Shown: positions 22,139-31,228, counted from the stretch's first letter. The stretch: DNA of 64,000 bases from an uncultured Eubacteriales bacterium (GCA_902798745.1 CADBXM010000011.1:1-64000); one strand, 5' to 3'. The notes: generated by a model from the letters alone, not told the origin. Translations and numbers: made by a program.

Positions 22139-22444
22139 ATGAAAGTCATACTTGGAATAATATTGTTCATCATAATTGGTTCTTTTGTAGTGTTCCTGCT
22201 GCCGTTGGCGATAGGCGGTGTCGTTGCGTGGGTTATGTTTTCTGATGGCAACATTGTCGGTGGGATCATTGCGTTCGTTGTTGGACTCTTATGCACGATC
22301 TTCTACTGTTGGTACATGTTTTCAGATGACTACGGTGGTTACAGTGGCGGGGGTTCTGGCGGATACGACGATGAAGAATGCCCATACTGTGGAAGCGGAG
22401 ATACCGACGGCAACCATTGCTACACCTGCGATGATGATTTTTGA
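22139..22444 (+). CDS. Small membrane protein with C-terminal zinc ribbon
   Basis: A 101-residue protein: two membrane segments (about 1-32 and 38-62), a Tyr/Gly/Asp-rich linker, and a C-terminal CPYCGSGDTDGNHCYTC zinc ribbon. Function unknown. The ATG is preceded by AAAAAGGGTG. A near-duplicate of this leader (AAAGGGTGCTGGACTAA) lies about 30 bp upstream, so the RBS region is tandemly repeated. Confidence 0.7.
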   Translation: MKVILGIILFIIIGSFVVFLLPLAIGGVVAWVMFSDGNIVGGIIAFVVGLLCTIFYCWYMFSDDYGGYSGGGSGGYDDEECPYCGSGDTDGNHCYTCDDDF

Positions 22445-22502
22445 TTATATGACGAGGTGGGGAGCCGCCAAATGACAAAGAACAATATAAAGGAGAATAA
22501 TC

Positions 22503-22703
22503 ATGGATACAGGGATAATTACAGATAAGAGAGGCCACTTTATAGATGTGGAAAAAGAGGTGCGCAAAACTGACAGAGCCAGTTATCGCGGGTACTTTCA
22601 CAAGTATGCCGAGGCTGATCTGATCGCAAAAGAGAAAGACGCAGGAAGACTTCATGCGTTAGCAAACAGACATAAGTACACTTCGGGTGAAAGAGATTTC
22701 TGA
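22503..22703 (+). CDS. Small charged protein of unknown function
   Basis: 66 residues, hydrophilic, rich in Lys, Arg, His and Asp, with no Cys and no membrane segment. TAAAGGAG lies eight bases before the ATG, so translation is likely. A second reading frame starting at 22472 (ATG after GAGGTGGGG, 18 codons) overlaps its start and could be an upstream coupling ORF. No family recognised. Confidence 0.6.
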   Translation: MDTGIITDKRGHFIDVEKEVRKTDRASYRGYFHKYAEADLIAKEKDAGRLHALANRHKYTSGERDF

Positions 22704-22808
22704 AACCACTGAAAAAGGCACGGTAATTCAGGCTTGAAACATCGGCATTCTCTCGCTAAACTTGCAATAGTTATTAATCGTTCGGGTAGTTCGGAGGGTC
22801 TCAACTAA

Positions 22809-23747
22809 ATGGCTGGAGAAAAAATGGCTAGAGTAAAAAAGGCTAGAGAGCACAAGTTTTTAGATCAACATACCGTGCTGGGAGTGATCCTGTTGATGTA
22901 TTTCAACTTTGTGCTCATAGAATTCGTTATAGGCGCTGCTTCGGCTGTGATCAGCGAGCACGCAGGCATAGATCATACAGCCGGATTGGCCACCGGGTCT
23001 ATTATCGGAAGCATATTGGCGCTGATCTTATGGTTCTGCTTCTTCTCGCCTGAGTACAAGTGGAAGCCGGTAAGCGGCAGCTGGGGCAAATCCTTCAAAC
23101 TGCTCATCCCGCTCTACATATACTGGGTGGTCCTGTTCGGCGTGTTTGGCTACTGCGCTAAAGGCTTTCCATTCGGAGCGCTCAGCATCCCAACATTCCT
23201 TACCGCTATAATGGCGGGAGCCGCCGAGGAAGTCGCTTTCCGCGAAGTCGGCCTCTCGTACTTGGCGAGACAGTGGAAAGACGAGAGCAAGATTATCCTG
23301 ATGGCGATAATCCCCGGAGTGGCATTTGGGCTGACCCACGTGACGAATCTTGTTGAGAGCAGGGACATTTCGACCACACTGCTCCAGACTCTGCTGACTT
23401 TATTCATGGGAGTGTTCCTCTCGGCCGTTTATTTAAGGACCGGAAATATCTGGCCGCTCATACTGTGCCACTCGCTGCATGACGTTATGACATTCAGCGG
23501 AGGCGCAAAGTTGGATGCTCTGGGAATACAGTTCCCGGATTGGATCACCGCGTTCCTCTGTGTAACAGAAGCAGGATTGTTCATCTGCGGTCTCTACATG
23601 CTGCGTAAATCCAAGAGAGCTGAGATAATCGAACTCTGGAATAAGCGGTGGAGCCGCGATACCGAATCAAGCGACGCCAGCGATACCGGTGTGACCGATA
23701 CCGGCGTAAGCGAAGAAGCGCCAGAAGTAGCATCGGTAGAAGCATAA
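22809..23747 (+). CDS. CPBP-family intramembrane metalloprotease (CAAX/Abi)
   Basis: A 312-residue protein with about eight membrane segments. The family motifs are AAEEVAFRE (Glu140-Glu141, Arg145), FGLTHV and the terminal CHSLHDV with its His-rich helix. CPBP proteases cleave within membranes and include bacteriocin self-immunity proteins. The C-terminus has a Thr/Asp/Ser-rich tail (SDASDTGVTDTGVSEE). GGAGGGT precedes the ATG. The alternative ATG at codon 6 is possible. Any functional link to the double-glycine peptide 22 kb away is speculative. Confidence 0.88.
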   Translation: MAGEKMARVKKAREHKFLDQHTVLGVILLMYFNFVLIEFVIGAASAVISEHAGIDHTAGLATGSIIGSILALILWFCFFSPEYKWKPVSGSWGKSFKLLIPLYIYWVVLFGVFGYCAKGFPFGALSIPTFLTAIMAGAAEEVAFREVGLSYLARQWKDESKIILMAIIPGVAFGLTHVTNLVESRDISTTLLQTLLTLFMGVFLSAVYLRTGNIWPLILCHSLHDVMTFSGGAKLDALGIQFPDWITAFLCVTEAGLFICGLYMLRKSKRAEIIELWNKRWSRDTESSDASDTGVTDTGVSEEAPEVASVEA

Positions 23748-23769
23748 ACAACACCCTGAGACAAAAAAC

Positions 23770-23835
23770 TGACCCCCAAAAGTTAGATCAAGAATCTAGC
23801 TTGAGGAGGTCAGTTTTGTTATGCCAAAGTATAGT
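23770..23835 (+). mobile_element. Left-end fragment of an IS3-like element
   Basis: It begins with TGACCCCCAAAAGTTAGA, the terminal inverted repeat seen also at 61282. An SD (GAGGAGGT) and a transposase-like start (ATGCCAAAGTAT at 23821) follow, and the frame stops after 10 codons. The element is cut off at the 3' end of the minus-strand BspA-like gene. The sequence also folds (AAACTGACC...GGTCAGTTT) and may now end transcription of the CPBP gene. Confidence 0.7.
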
Positions 23836-23845
23836 GTTTATCGTA

Positions 23846-24175
23846 TTATTTAACCTTGATTTTGAACGTCACGGTCTTCAAATCGGATGGATTGTAGTTT
23901 GCGTTGCCTGCCGCCTTGGCTTTGACCTTCACCTTGTAGATGCCTTTTTTCAGACCTTTCTTAACCGTGATCTTGCCGGTCGTCTTGTTGATCTTGAAGT
24001 ACTTCTTGAAGCTTTTCTTGCCCTTCTTCGCCGATGACAGGGTATAGGTCTTCTTGTCATTCAGCTGCTTCGTGAAATTGATCACTTTGGTGACAGCCAG
24101 CGACTGAGCCTTTTTCTTCAGCTTGTTGAATTTGACCGTTGCGGTCTTCGGCTTCATGGTCAGAGGATTTGCAGC
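23846..24175 (-). repeat. Shared Lys-rich C-terminal module, copy A
   Basis: It encodes the last 110 residues (from about ANPLTMKPKTATVKF onward) and is nearly the same at DNA level as 26126-26455. Recent duplication or ongoing recombination is implied. Confidence 0.75.
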
Positions 24176-26068
24176 CTTGTTGATCTTCCATTTGATATCC
24201 TTATCCGCTGTAGTTCCATCTGCCCATGCATAGTTTGCTTTGTTCTTCAAAGTGAGCGTCGCAATATAGGAACCGGCTTTCGTACCGGTGTTACCACTGA
24301 TCGTATAGTATTTCTCATTTGGACTCACTCCAGTTTGCGCTTTTCCGTTATATGTCATTATCTTCGGGGATGGAACAGTAACTTTTACCGGTATGATATT
24401 GAAGGTAACTTCCGCGGTCCCGGAATAATTATTAATACCTGTAATCTTCACTTTTGCAGTACCTATACCTGTATTGTTCTCGTAGGAAACATTGTAATCC
24501 GTATCCTTAACGAGAACTTTGCTGCCAATTTTGACTTTAATGGCAGGCTCGATCGCATTACCCGTGTAAGCCTGATCTGAAATGTTGCTGATATCGCACA
24601 AACTCAGATCATAAGTATACGGTTCCCAGGTAATGTTGCCCCCGTAATTCTGTAAGACAGAACCACCCCACGTTTCATCGCCTTTTGGATAGTAGGCGGT
24701 GGTAGTTAAGTTTTTGAAGGCAGCTCCATTTATTCTAGGCGCATTGCCGATGAATTTGAGTGACTTTAAATTGCTGCATCCGTCAAATGCATAATAGCTG
24801 ATTTCTGTTACGCCTGAAGGAATTATTATCGACTGCAGAGACTCGCAACCGTAGAATAAATAATATTCGATACTCTCAACACCTTCCGGGAGTGTTATAT
24901 TCACAAGATTTTTGCATCCATTGAACGAATGAGCCCCGATCCATTCCACGTCATCGGGGATTGAAACAGTTTCCAGATTTTGACAACCCTGGAACACGGA
25001 GAATCCCATCCGGGTCAATGAGTCAGGAAGCACTGCGTTTGTAAGAGCCGAACAACCATAGAACAACTCATCTTTCAGTTCTGTAAGCCCGGAAGGCAAC
25101 TCTACTTCCTGCAGCCCCGTGCAATCTCGAAAAGCGTAGCTCCCTATTTCTTCTATACTATCCGCAAAAGTCAGGTTTTGCAGTTTGCTGCACCCCATAA
25201 AGGCACCATATCCAACACTCGTAACAGTAGACGGAATCGCATAACTGTCTTTTGTATCCGGGCAAGCCACAAGCCGCGTTTTATCCTTGCTGAATAAAAC
25301 GCCGTCTTGAACTGTGAATGACTGATTCCCTGAGGCTACTGTAATATTAGTCAGGCTTGGGCAATAAGAAAACGGATTGTTTCCGATACTCTCCACAGTG
25401 GATGGGATCGATACATTCTTCAGTTTCGGGCAATCCTTGCACATGTCATAACCGATATTTTTCATACCCTCTGAAAACCTGACCGTTTCCAAATTACTGC
25501 AATAAGGAAACAGATTATTGCCAATATTGACCAAGCTTCCGGGAAACGTTACTTCTTTCAACGCACTGCAATTGTTGAACACTGTGCTTCCTATGCTCGT
25601 CAAACTATTCGGGAAACTGATAGTTTCAAGCGCCGTGCAGCAGGCAAATGCATTATCCCCGATGTTAGTCAAACCATTCTGAAGTGGTATTTCAGACAAG
25701 CTACTGCAGTAATAAAAAGCGTTATTGCCAATTCTCGTCACACTGGAGGGAATCGAGATGCTAGTCATCCTGTTGCAAAAATTAAACGATTGATTACCTA
25801 TACTGGTCACGCCATTTTCAATCACGACTGAAGTGATGTAGTATCGATAATCCGCAAGCCATGGAGCTGCTTCTCCATTGGGGAAATCGGTCATTGCTCC
25901 GCTTCCTGAGATAGTCAGAGTACCGTCTGAATACGTCCATGTGACATTATTGCCACAAGACCCGCTGCTGTCCGCATATGCCATTTGTGTCCCGGCCACC
26001 GGTACGAATAACACGATCATTGCAGCTGCCAACATTATTGCAGCCAGCTTCCTTTCTATCTTTGACAT
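23846..26068 (-). CDS. BspA-like leucine-rich-repeat surface protein
   Basis: About 740 residues. The signal peptide ends at AYA (MSKIERKLAAIMLAAAMIVL then VAGTQMAYA). A short SGSCGNNVTWTYSDGTLTISG unit follows, typical of these proteins. There are then some 15 LRR_5 repeats (xxIPSSVTRIGNNAFYYCSSLSEI type, residues 85-470). Next come two MBG-like beta domains (YTGNAIEPAIKV and MTYNGKAQTGVS) and a Lys-rich C-terminal module nearly identical to that of the next gene. Secreted, wall-associated, likely an adhesin. The start at 26068 has GAAAGGTG upstream. Confidence 0.85.
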   Translation of the reverse strand: MSKIERKLAAIMLAAAMIVLFVPVAGTQMAYADSSGSCGNNVTWTYSDGTLTISGSGAMTDFPNGEAAPWLADYRYYITSVVIENGVTSIGNQSFNFCNRMTSISIPSSVTRIGNNAFYYCSSLSEIPLQNGLTNIGDNAFACCTALETISFPNSLTSIGSTVFNNCSALKEVTFPGSLVNIGNNLFPYCSNLETVRFSEGMKNIGYDMCKDCPKLKNVSIPSTVESIGNNPFSYCPSLTNITVASGNQSFTVQDGVLFSKDKTRLVACPDTKDSYAIPSTVTSVGYGAFMGCSKLQNLTFADSIEEIGSYAFRDCTGLQEVELPSGLTELKDELFYGCSALTNAVLPDSLTRMGFSVFQGCQNLETVSIPDDVEWIGAHSFNGCKNLVNITLPEGVESIEYYLFYGCESLQSIIIPSGVTEISYYAFDGCSNLKSLKFIGNAPRINGAAFKNLTTTAYYPKGDETWGGSVLQNYGGNITWEPYTYDLSLCDISNISDQAYTGNAIEPAIKVKIGSKVLVKDTDYNVSYENNTGIGTAKVKITGINNYSGTAEVTFNIIPVKVTVPSPKIMTYNGKAQTGVSPNEKYYTISGNTGTKAGSYIATLTLKNKANYAWADGTTADKDIKWKINKAANPLTMKPKTATVKFNKLKKKAQSLAVTKVINFTKQLNDKKTYTLSSAKKGKKSFKKYFKINKTTGKITVKKGLKKGIYKVKVKAKAAGNANYNPSDLKTVTFKIKVK

Positions 26069-26125
26069 ACGATTCATCACCTTTCTTCAAAAAGGCACAG
26101 CATTACACTGTGTCTGGAATATTGT

Positions 26126-26455
26126 TCACTTGACAACTATTTTAAATGTCACTGTCTTCAAGTCGGATGGCTTGTAATTGTTATTGCCTGCCGCCTTGAC
26201 TTTGACCTTCACCTTGTATGTGCCTTTCTTTAGACCCTTCTTGACCGTGACCTTGCCGGTCTTCTTATTGATCTTGAAATACTTCTTGAAGCTCTTCTTG
26301 CCCTTCTTCGCCGACGAGAGGGTGTAGGTCTTCTTATCCTTCAGCTGCTTCGTGAACTTGATCACTTTGGTGACAGCTAGCGGCTGAGCTTTTTTCTTCA
26401 GCTTTTTGTATTTGACCGTCGCTGTCTTCGGCTTCATGGTCAGCGGATTTGCAGC
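26126..26455 (-). repeat. Shared Lys-rich C-terminal module, copy B
   Basis: The counterpart of 23846-24175. Both encode ANPLTMKPKTATVK, SSAKKGKKSFKKYFKIN and SDLKTVTFKI stretches. Confidence 0.75.
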
Positions 26456-28234
26456 CTTTGTTATATTGAAGGTCAGATTTTTGCTTCCTTCATAGTAGTC
26501 ACCTTTAAATGTAACGGTTGCTGTCGCTGTTCCTGCGTTGATGTTGTTTTTATATGTAACAGTGTAATTCGATGGATCGATAACATTGCCGTCAGCATCT
26601 TTCACAGTGACAGAAGGATTATTCTTGGCTCCGCTGTACGCATAAGATGTTTTGGACATCAGGAAATCCTTAGGTGCCGGTATAGTTTCTGAATAATCGT
26701 TACCGCATTTTTCGCAGGTGCAGTTGATTGAGCCGTTTATGCCAGGGGCCGCTTTCACGATCGTTTCAGATGCAGGTACATGAGATGCTTTCACCTTCGC
26801 AACTACGACCACCTGTGTGTCACTGTCATTCGAAACATATACAGGCTTCTGACCATTGACTTTGATCACATCGTAACGGTCGCTTCCAAAGCGGTATCCA
26901 TTAACTGCATCAAGCTCAAAACGTGCGTAGTATTCCTTTTCGCCCTCCATAGTTCCTGTGAAATAGCCACTCGCTGTTTCCCAACCGATATTTCCTTCTG
27001 CATCAGTGGTCCATACCCCGGTCACTTCACTGCCGCCATGATAAGGATCGTAAAATAATTTCGCTTCATCGGATGAGACTGTAACGGCAGGCCAAGGATT
27101 TGTATGAGGCGATCTTCCGCCGTACTGGCCGTCTCCATCTGCGTACTCCACTAGTTCAACTTTTGTTCCGCATTCAGGAGCTTCTATACTTATATTTACA
27201 TTCTTGATTTTAACAGCCCACTGCGCTGTCACCGTCAGGTCTGATGTGATATAGTGATAGTCCTTATCCCAACCGACGAATACGAAGCCGGCCCTTGGAG
27301 GAACATCAGGAGCTGTAGCATCCTCCCCTTTTTTGACTACCTCGGTCTTGAGCGTTTTGCCCTGTCCATCCAGGAATGTGACGGTAAAAGCACCGTAATT
27401 CACAGCAACCTCTGTCGGTTTGCCTTCTCCGGTTATAGCTTCCCACTGAGCCTTCGTACCACCAAAATTGACTGTGGTGAGCGGGACATCCTCGAAAGCG
27501 TCTTTACCAATACTCGTTACACTTGCCGGAATTGTGATGGTCGTAATCTTATTGCAATTTCTTAACCCGGCAGCCCCGATGGTTGTCAGCTTTTCCGGAA
27601 GCGTGATCGATTCCAGACTGTTGAGTCCGTTAAGTGCCCGCTCTTCGATGATCGTTACACTTGCCGGGATCGTGATGGATTTCATATTTTTGCATCCCGA
27701 AAACAATCCATAAGAGAATGTTGTAATTGCACTTCCGTCTTCGAACTCAACTGTAGTCAGATCGGATATACTGTCAAAAGCGCTCGCTCCGATGCTTGTT
27801 ACACTTGCCGGGATCGTGATGGATTCCAAACCGCTATACGCAAATGCCATCTTTCCGATGCTTGTTAAATTATCCGGAAGTGTAACAGACTTAACCGTGC
27901 TCCACCGGAACGCATTTGATTCGATGCTTTCTATACTATCCGGAAGCGTAAAAGAATCAGCTGTGCAGTTCATAAACGCACCCGATCCTATGCTTGTAAC
28001 ATTATATGATTGCCCGTTATGCGTAATTGATTGGAGAATCGTGACTCTTGATGGCAGAACGTTACTAACATAGCCTGTCACAGCCGCTGTCGTTTCAGCT
28101 TCATTCAGTGTATATTTCACGCCGCCAAGCTCTGTGGTAACCGGATCATCTGCATACGCAGGCTGCATGCTGAGAGGCATCATGGCAAACACCATCAGCA
28201 TGGCTATAAGTATCGGGAACACTCTCTTTTTCAT
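26126..28234 (-). CDS. BspA-like LRR surface protein with a Listeria-Bacteroides repeat
   Basis: A 702-residue protein. The signal peptide is MKKRVFPILIAMLMVFAMM... ending AYA. LRR_5 repeats (about 45-270, ITIPASVTSIGASAF type) are followed by an InlB B-type repeat (VTFLDGQGKTLKTEVVKKGE...GWDKDY, about 272-335). A unique beta domain follows, then a CxxC zinc-like pair (CTCEKCGNDY), an MBG-like unit (YAYSGAKNNPSVTV) and the shared Lys-rich C-terminal module. Secreted and probably wall-bound by the basic C-terminus, without LPxTG. TAGGAGGTC precedes the ATG. It lies 57 bp upstream of its paralogue. Confidence 0.85.
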   Translation of the reverse strand: MKKRVFPILIAMLMVFAMMPLSMQPAYADDPVTTELGGVKYTLNEAETTAAVTGYVSNVLPSRVTILQSITHNGQSYNVTSIGSGAFMNCTADSFTLPDSIESIESNAFRWSTVKSVTLPDNLTSIGKMAFAYSGLESITIPASVTSIGASAFDSISDLTTVEFEDGSAITTFSYGLFSGCKNMKSITIPASVTIIEERALNGLNSLESITLPEKLTTIGAAGLRNCNKITTITIPASVTSIGKDAFEDVPLTTVNFGGTKAQWEAITGEGKPTEVAVNYGAFTVTFLDGQGKTLKTEVVKKGEDATAPDVPPRAGFVFVGWDKDYHYITSDLTVTAQWAVKIKNVNISIEAPECGTKVELVEYADGDGQYGGRSPHTNPWPAVTVSSDEAKLFYDPYHGGSEVTGVWTTDAEGNIGWETASGYFTGTMEGEKEYYARFELDAVNGYRFGSDRYDVIKVNGQKPVYVSNDSDTQVVVVAKVKASHVPASETIVKAAPGINGSINCTCEKCGNDYSETIPAPKDFLMSKTSYAYSGAKNNPSVTVKDADGNVIDPSNYTVTYKNNINAGTATATVTFKGDYYEGSKNLTFNITKAANPLTMKPKTATVKYKKLKKKAQPLAVTKVIKFTKQLKDKKTYTLSSAKKGKKSFKKYFKINKKTGKVTVKKGLKKGTYKVKVKVKAAGNNNYKPSDLKTVTFKIVVK

Positions 28235-28328
28235 AGCAAGACCTCCTAATCAAGGTAACTATTCAACTGTAGTTATCGATATTTTATCATAACGTTGTGA
28301 GGACGAAAACAAGCATCCTTCAATTCAG

Positions 28329-28381
28329 GTAGCAGGATCGCCCGTCAAGGGCGTTTTTTAGTACATGTATGCTCGTATAAT
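28329..28381 (+). promoter_or_regulatory. Terminator-promoter module 4 (orphan terminator)
   Basis: CGCCC-GTCAA-GGGCG (28339-28353), T6 (28354-28359), GTAC (28361-28364), TATAAT (28376-28381), with a T6 to -10 gap of 16 bp. No plus-strand gene lies upstream to be terminated, so the unit seems to move or persist as a whole. It drives the KTSC gene 20 bp downstream. Confidence 0.65.
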
Positions 28382-28400
28382 ATATAGGGGGAAGACATAA

Positions 28401-28769
28401 ATGGTATATTTCGCATTATTCCAGATCCTGATAATAGTGTGGCTCATTGAGCTTGGCGAGAAGGCATGGTCCGGCTCCGGCTCAAAGGACAAAAATCAGA
28501 AGCAAAGCCACGAGCCCTCATCAGGCTTGCCCGATGAGGGCGAGGTGATGTTTGTGTTGAACGGGACCAAAATGAAAAGGGTCGAATCGTCTTCGGTGTT
28601 GGCCGCAGGGTACAACAATCATACCAGCACACTATACGTCAAGTTCACAAGTGGCGCTGTCTACGAGTACGAAGAAGTCCCTCGCCTCGAGTACTTGGAT
28701 TTCATCTATTCGGACTCCCCGGGAAAGTACGTGCAGGACGTTCTGACACTGAAATACAAAGCGATATAG
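28401..28769 (+). CDS. Membrane-anchored KTSC-domain protein
   Basis: A 122-residue protein. An N-terminal membrane segment (FALFQILIIVWLIELG) is followed by a polar linker and a KTSC domain (MKRVESSSVLAAGYNNHTSTLYVKFTSGAVYEYEEVP...DFIYSDSPGKYVQDVL). KTSC is a small domain often fused to lysyl-tRNA-synthetase-like proteins or phage proteins, of unknown function. Its association with the membrane here is unusual. GGGGGAAG precedes the ATG. Confidence 0.8.
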   Translation: MVYFALFQILIIVWLIELGEKAWSGSGSKDKNQKQSHEPSSGLPDEGEVMFVLNGTKMKRVESSSVLAAGYNNHTSTLYVKFTSGAVYEYEEVPRLEYLDFIYSDSPGKYVQDVLTLKYKAI

Positions 28770-28906
28770 CAGAGCGCCCTTCGGGGCATTTTTCAGCGCG
28801 ACGCCGCCTCAAGTTCAGCTTGAATCTGCCATTGTAAGTTCAACTTCCGCTCGCTACAATTAAGGCAGGAAGCCTCCTAAAATAATCATGTAAGGAGGTG
28901 ACTGAA

Positions 28907-29422
28907 ATGAGTGAGAAAAAGATCAAATACTACTATGTCGAGGATCTGCGTTTGCTCGGTAAGAGCGAGGGCGATACGTACTATGTGTTCATAGACGCGG
29001 AATGGGTCCCGGATGAATGGCACTACATCATGGACAGGCTGATCGGCTATGATCCTTATGAGGACGATGATTCTCCTTATAAGATTGGCAACACCGAGGT
29101 CATGGACGAGATAGAAGAGATCAGCGAGAAAGAGGCGAAGCATATCGAAGCTTACGCGATAGTGGAACACCTCGTGATCAAGTGGATCGATGACTTCAAG
29201 GAGAAAAAGGAAGAGTGGGATAAACATCCACTGTGGCCGGCAAAACGGGTCTACACCACATTCTATCTCAATGGCGTTCAGTTCAAACTGATACCGGAAA
29301 GCCTCGGCCTTACAAACGATTGCATGGATCAGGGCTTCATGGAGCACGTGCAGGGCGACATGAAAAAGGACCTCGAAAAGTATGGCGCAAAACTGATTTC
29401 CAACCATGGAGAGCTTGACTAG
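28907..29422 (+). CDS. Acidic protein of unknown function upstream of the XRE-HD gene
   Basis: 171 residues, soluble, acidic and aromatic-rich (KIKYYYVEDLRLLGKSEGDTYYVF, then PDEWHYIMDRLIGYDPYEDD). No family recognised. GTAAGGAGGTG precedes the ATG at 28907. The longer frame from 28898 overlaps that SD. The stop lies 13 bp before the start of the XRE-HD fusion gene, so the two form an operon and may act together. Confidence 0.6.
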   Translation: MSEKKIKYYYVEDLRLLGKSEGDTYYVFIDAEWVPDEWHYIMDRLIGYDPYEDDDSPYKIGNTEVMDEIEEISEKEAKHIEAYAIVEHLVIKWIDDFKEKKEEWDKHPLWPAKRVYTTFYLNGVQFKLIPESLGLTNDCMDQGFMEHVQGDMKKDLEKYGAKLISNHGELD

Positions 29423-29435
29423 GAAGGAGGAACGG

Positions 29436-30281
29436 ATGAGCATAGGAGAAAACATCAAAAAGCTGAGGGGAAATATGAAAGACGGCACGAAGATGACGCA
29501 GGAGGAGCTTGCAGAGAAGGTGGGCGTGTCATTCCAGGCAGTGTCAGCCTGGGAGCGAGATGAGTACAAGCCTGAGACAGAGAAAATCCCGGAACTCATG
29601 AAAGCCCTGGACGCCTCGGCGGACGCGATCTTTGACGACAAGAAGTGGGAGTTTGAGACAAAGAAAGACATCTACAACTGGGAGCACATGAAGACCTTCG
29701 TAAAGACTACGGCCAGGAACGCAAGTATGGTCGATACTCTGAAGGCGGTCGACTTTGCCGTCGAGGCACATAAAGGTAAGAAAAGAAAGAGGTCCGAAAC
29801 CCCGTATATCTATCATCCGCTCAACATGGCGTGCCATGCTCTGGCAATGGGGATCAAAGACGATGAGATCATTGCGGGAATACTGCTTCATGATGTGATC
29901 GAAGACTGCAAGAAAGAAGACGAAAGCAAGTATGTGCCTGAAGATTTGCCGGTCGGCGATGAGGCAAGAGAGATAGTCAGGCTGATGACGCACGAAAAGA
30001 CCACAGACGAGAACAGGGATGAAGTGATGGAAGCCTACTACAGCGCGCTGGCAACGAATCCGAAGGCTGCTCTGGTAAAATGCATAGACCGTTGCAACAA
30101 CATGACGACGATGTCATGGGGGTTGCGCCGCGAGAGGATATACCGTCAGATCACCGAGACCGACAAGTATTATCCGGTGCTGCTCAAAGTCGTGAAGGAC
30201 ACGCCTGAGTACAACAACGCGGCATGGCTGCTGCAGTACCAGATCGAGAGCATGCTGGACATCTATAAGAGGCTGATATAG
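29436..30281 (+). CDS. XRE-type HTH fused to an HD (RelA/SpoT-like hydrolase) domain
   Basis: About 281 residues. Residues 1-65 form an XRE helix-turn-helix (GENIKKLRGNMKDGTKMTQEELAEKVGVSFQAVSAWERDE). Residues about 95-270 form an HD-domain phosphohydrolase of the (p)ppGpp-hydrolase type: a first His (AHKGKKRK), YIYHPLNMA, the HD pair in LLHDVIED and KCIDRCNNM, equivalent to the KxxDRxxN motif. It could sense or hydrolyse an alarmone-type nucleotide and regulate transcription. AAGGAGGA precedes the ATG. No synthetase domain is present. Operon with the 171-residue unknown protein. Confidence 0.85.
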   Translation: MSIGENIKKLRGNMKDGTKMTQEELAEKVGVSFQAVSAWERDEYKPETEKIPELMKALDASADAIFDDKKWEFETKKDIYNWEHMKTFVKTTARNASMVDTLKAVDFAVEAHKGKKRKRSETPYIYHPLNMACHALAMGIKDDEIIAGILLHDVIEDCKKEDESKYVPEDLPVGDEAREIVRLMTHEKTTDENRDEVMEAYYSALATNPKAALVKCIDRCNNMTTMSWGLRRERIYRQITETDKYYPVLLKVVKDTPEYNNAAWLLQYQIESMLDIYKRLI

Positions 30282-30318
30282 AAGATATACTTGAAGAAGA
30301 CATAGGGGACACATAGAA

Positions 30319-30340
30319 GACGCCCGCCAGGGCGTTTTTT
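30319..30340. terminator. Intrinsic terminator between convergent genes
   Basis: GACGCCC-GCCA-GGGCGTTTTTT on the plus strand ends the XRE-HD operon. The LytTR gene converges on it from the other side. Confidence 0.8.
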
Positions 30341-30360
30341 ATTGCGCTTCGCACGCGTTT

Positions 30361-31170
30361 TTAGTTTATGTGCTGCTCTGCTTCTCTGCGGAAGGCGGTG
30401 TATTTCTTCTCGGGGATGGGCAGGGTGACACCGTTGGTGAGAGTCAGCTCGAAGCGCCTGATGTTGCGAATGTAGTGCGGGTTGACAAGAAAACTTTGGT
30501 GGCAGCGCAGGTACAGGTGAGGGTATTCCCTTGCGAGGGATGAGACTGACGAGAGCACCTCGGCGTCACCGGACACCATGTGCAGGGTGCTGTGCTTGCC
30601 TCCGTTGCAGGCTTCGATCCAGATGATGCTATCGGACAGGAAGTAGTACTCGGAGCGATCAGTCCCGTGGAAGTGGATGCGCTCACCGCGCTGCGGAGCC
30701 GTATCCGTGCCGGCGTATACCTGATGGTAGGTCTTGGGATATATGACATCGTCCTCATGCTTGGCGTGGGGGTTGGAGATATGGCACACGAGGATGCGAG
30801 GCTCCTTCTTTCTTCTGCCGCTTTCGTCCGTGACCGTGCGTTCGCCCCAGCAGAGCAGGAGCCGCTGAAAAACGGATGTGTCGAGCCCACCCGGATAGTG
30901 CGTGACCACCGGATATCTCAGCATCACGTTGCATGACGAAGGATGGGCAGAGATCTCCTCCGTCCGAATGTCTCCCACGGTGAAGGTGAGCAGATGCTCA
31001 TCCGCTTCCCATGCCTTGAGCATGGCTTCGCGTCCCTTGATGAACTGCCCCTCGGCCGGGCCGTACCACAGCGCGTCATCATCCATGCTCATAAGGAACG
31101 GCATAGGGTCGTTATCGTAATACTTCATTATTATCTCTGCGGATCTTTCCGCCATCTCACGCTGGTTCAT
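30361..31170 (-). CDS. LytTR-family regulator with N-terminal SnoaL/NTF2-like domain
   Basis: A 269-residue protein. Residues 1-150 look like an NTF2/SnoaL-type sensor (MNQREMAERSAEIIMKYYDNDPMPFLMSM...GPAEGQFIKGREAML). Residues about 165-269 form a LytTR DNA-binding domain (DSIIWIEACNGGKHSTLH, then YLRCHQSFLVNPHYIRNIRRFE and the closing PIPEKKYTAFRREAEQH). There is no response-regulator receiver, so it may sense a small ligand directly. GGGAGGTAGG precedes the ATG. It is divergent from a secreted-protein gene whose promoter has LytTR-like direct repeats. Confidence 0.85.
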   Translation of the reverse strand: MNQREMAERSAEIIMKYYDNDPMPFLMSMDDDALWYGPAEGQFIKGREAMLKAWEADEHLLTFTVGDIRTEEISAHPSSCNVMLRYPVVTHYPGGLDTSVFQRLLLCWGERTVTDESGRRKKEPRILVCHISNPHAKHEDDVIYPKTYHQVYAGTDTAPQRGERIHFHGTDRSEYYFLSDSIIWIEACNGGKHSTLHMVSGDAEVLSSVSSLAREYPHLYLRCHQSFLVNPHYIRNIRRFELTLTNGVTLPIPEKKYTAFRREAEQHIN

Positions 31171-31228
31171 GACCTACCTCCCTGAATGATCGTCTTTTAT
31201 ATGATGATTTTAAAATCAGCGAAGGCAG

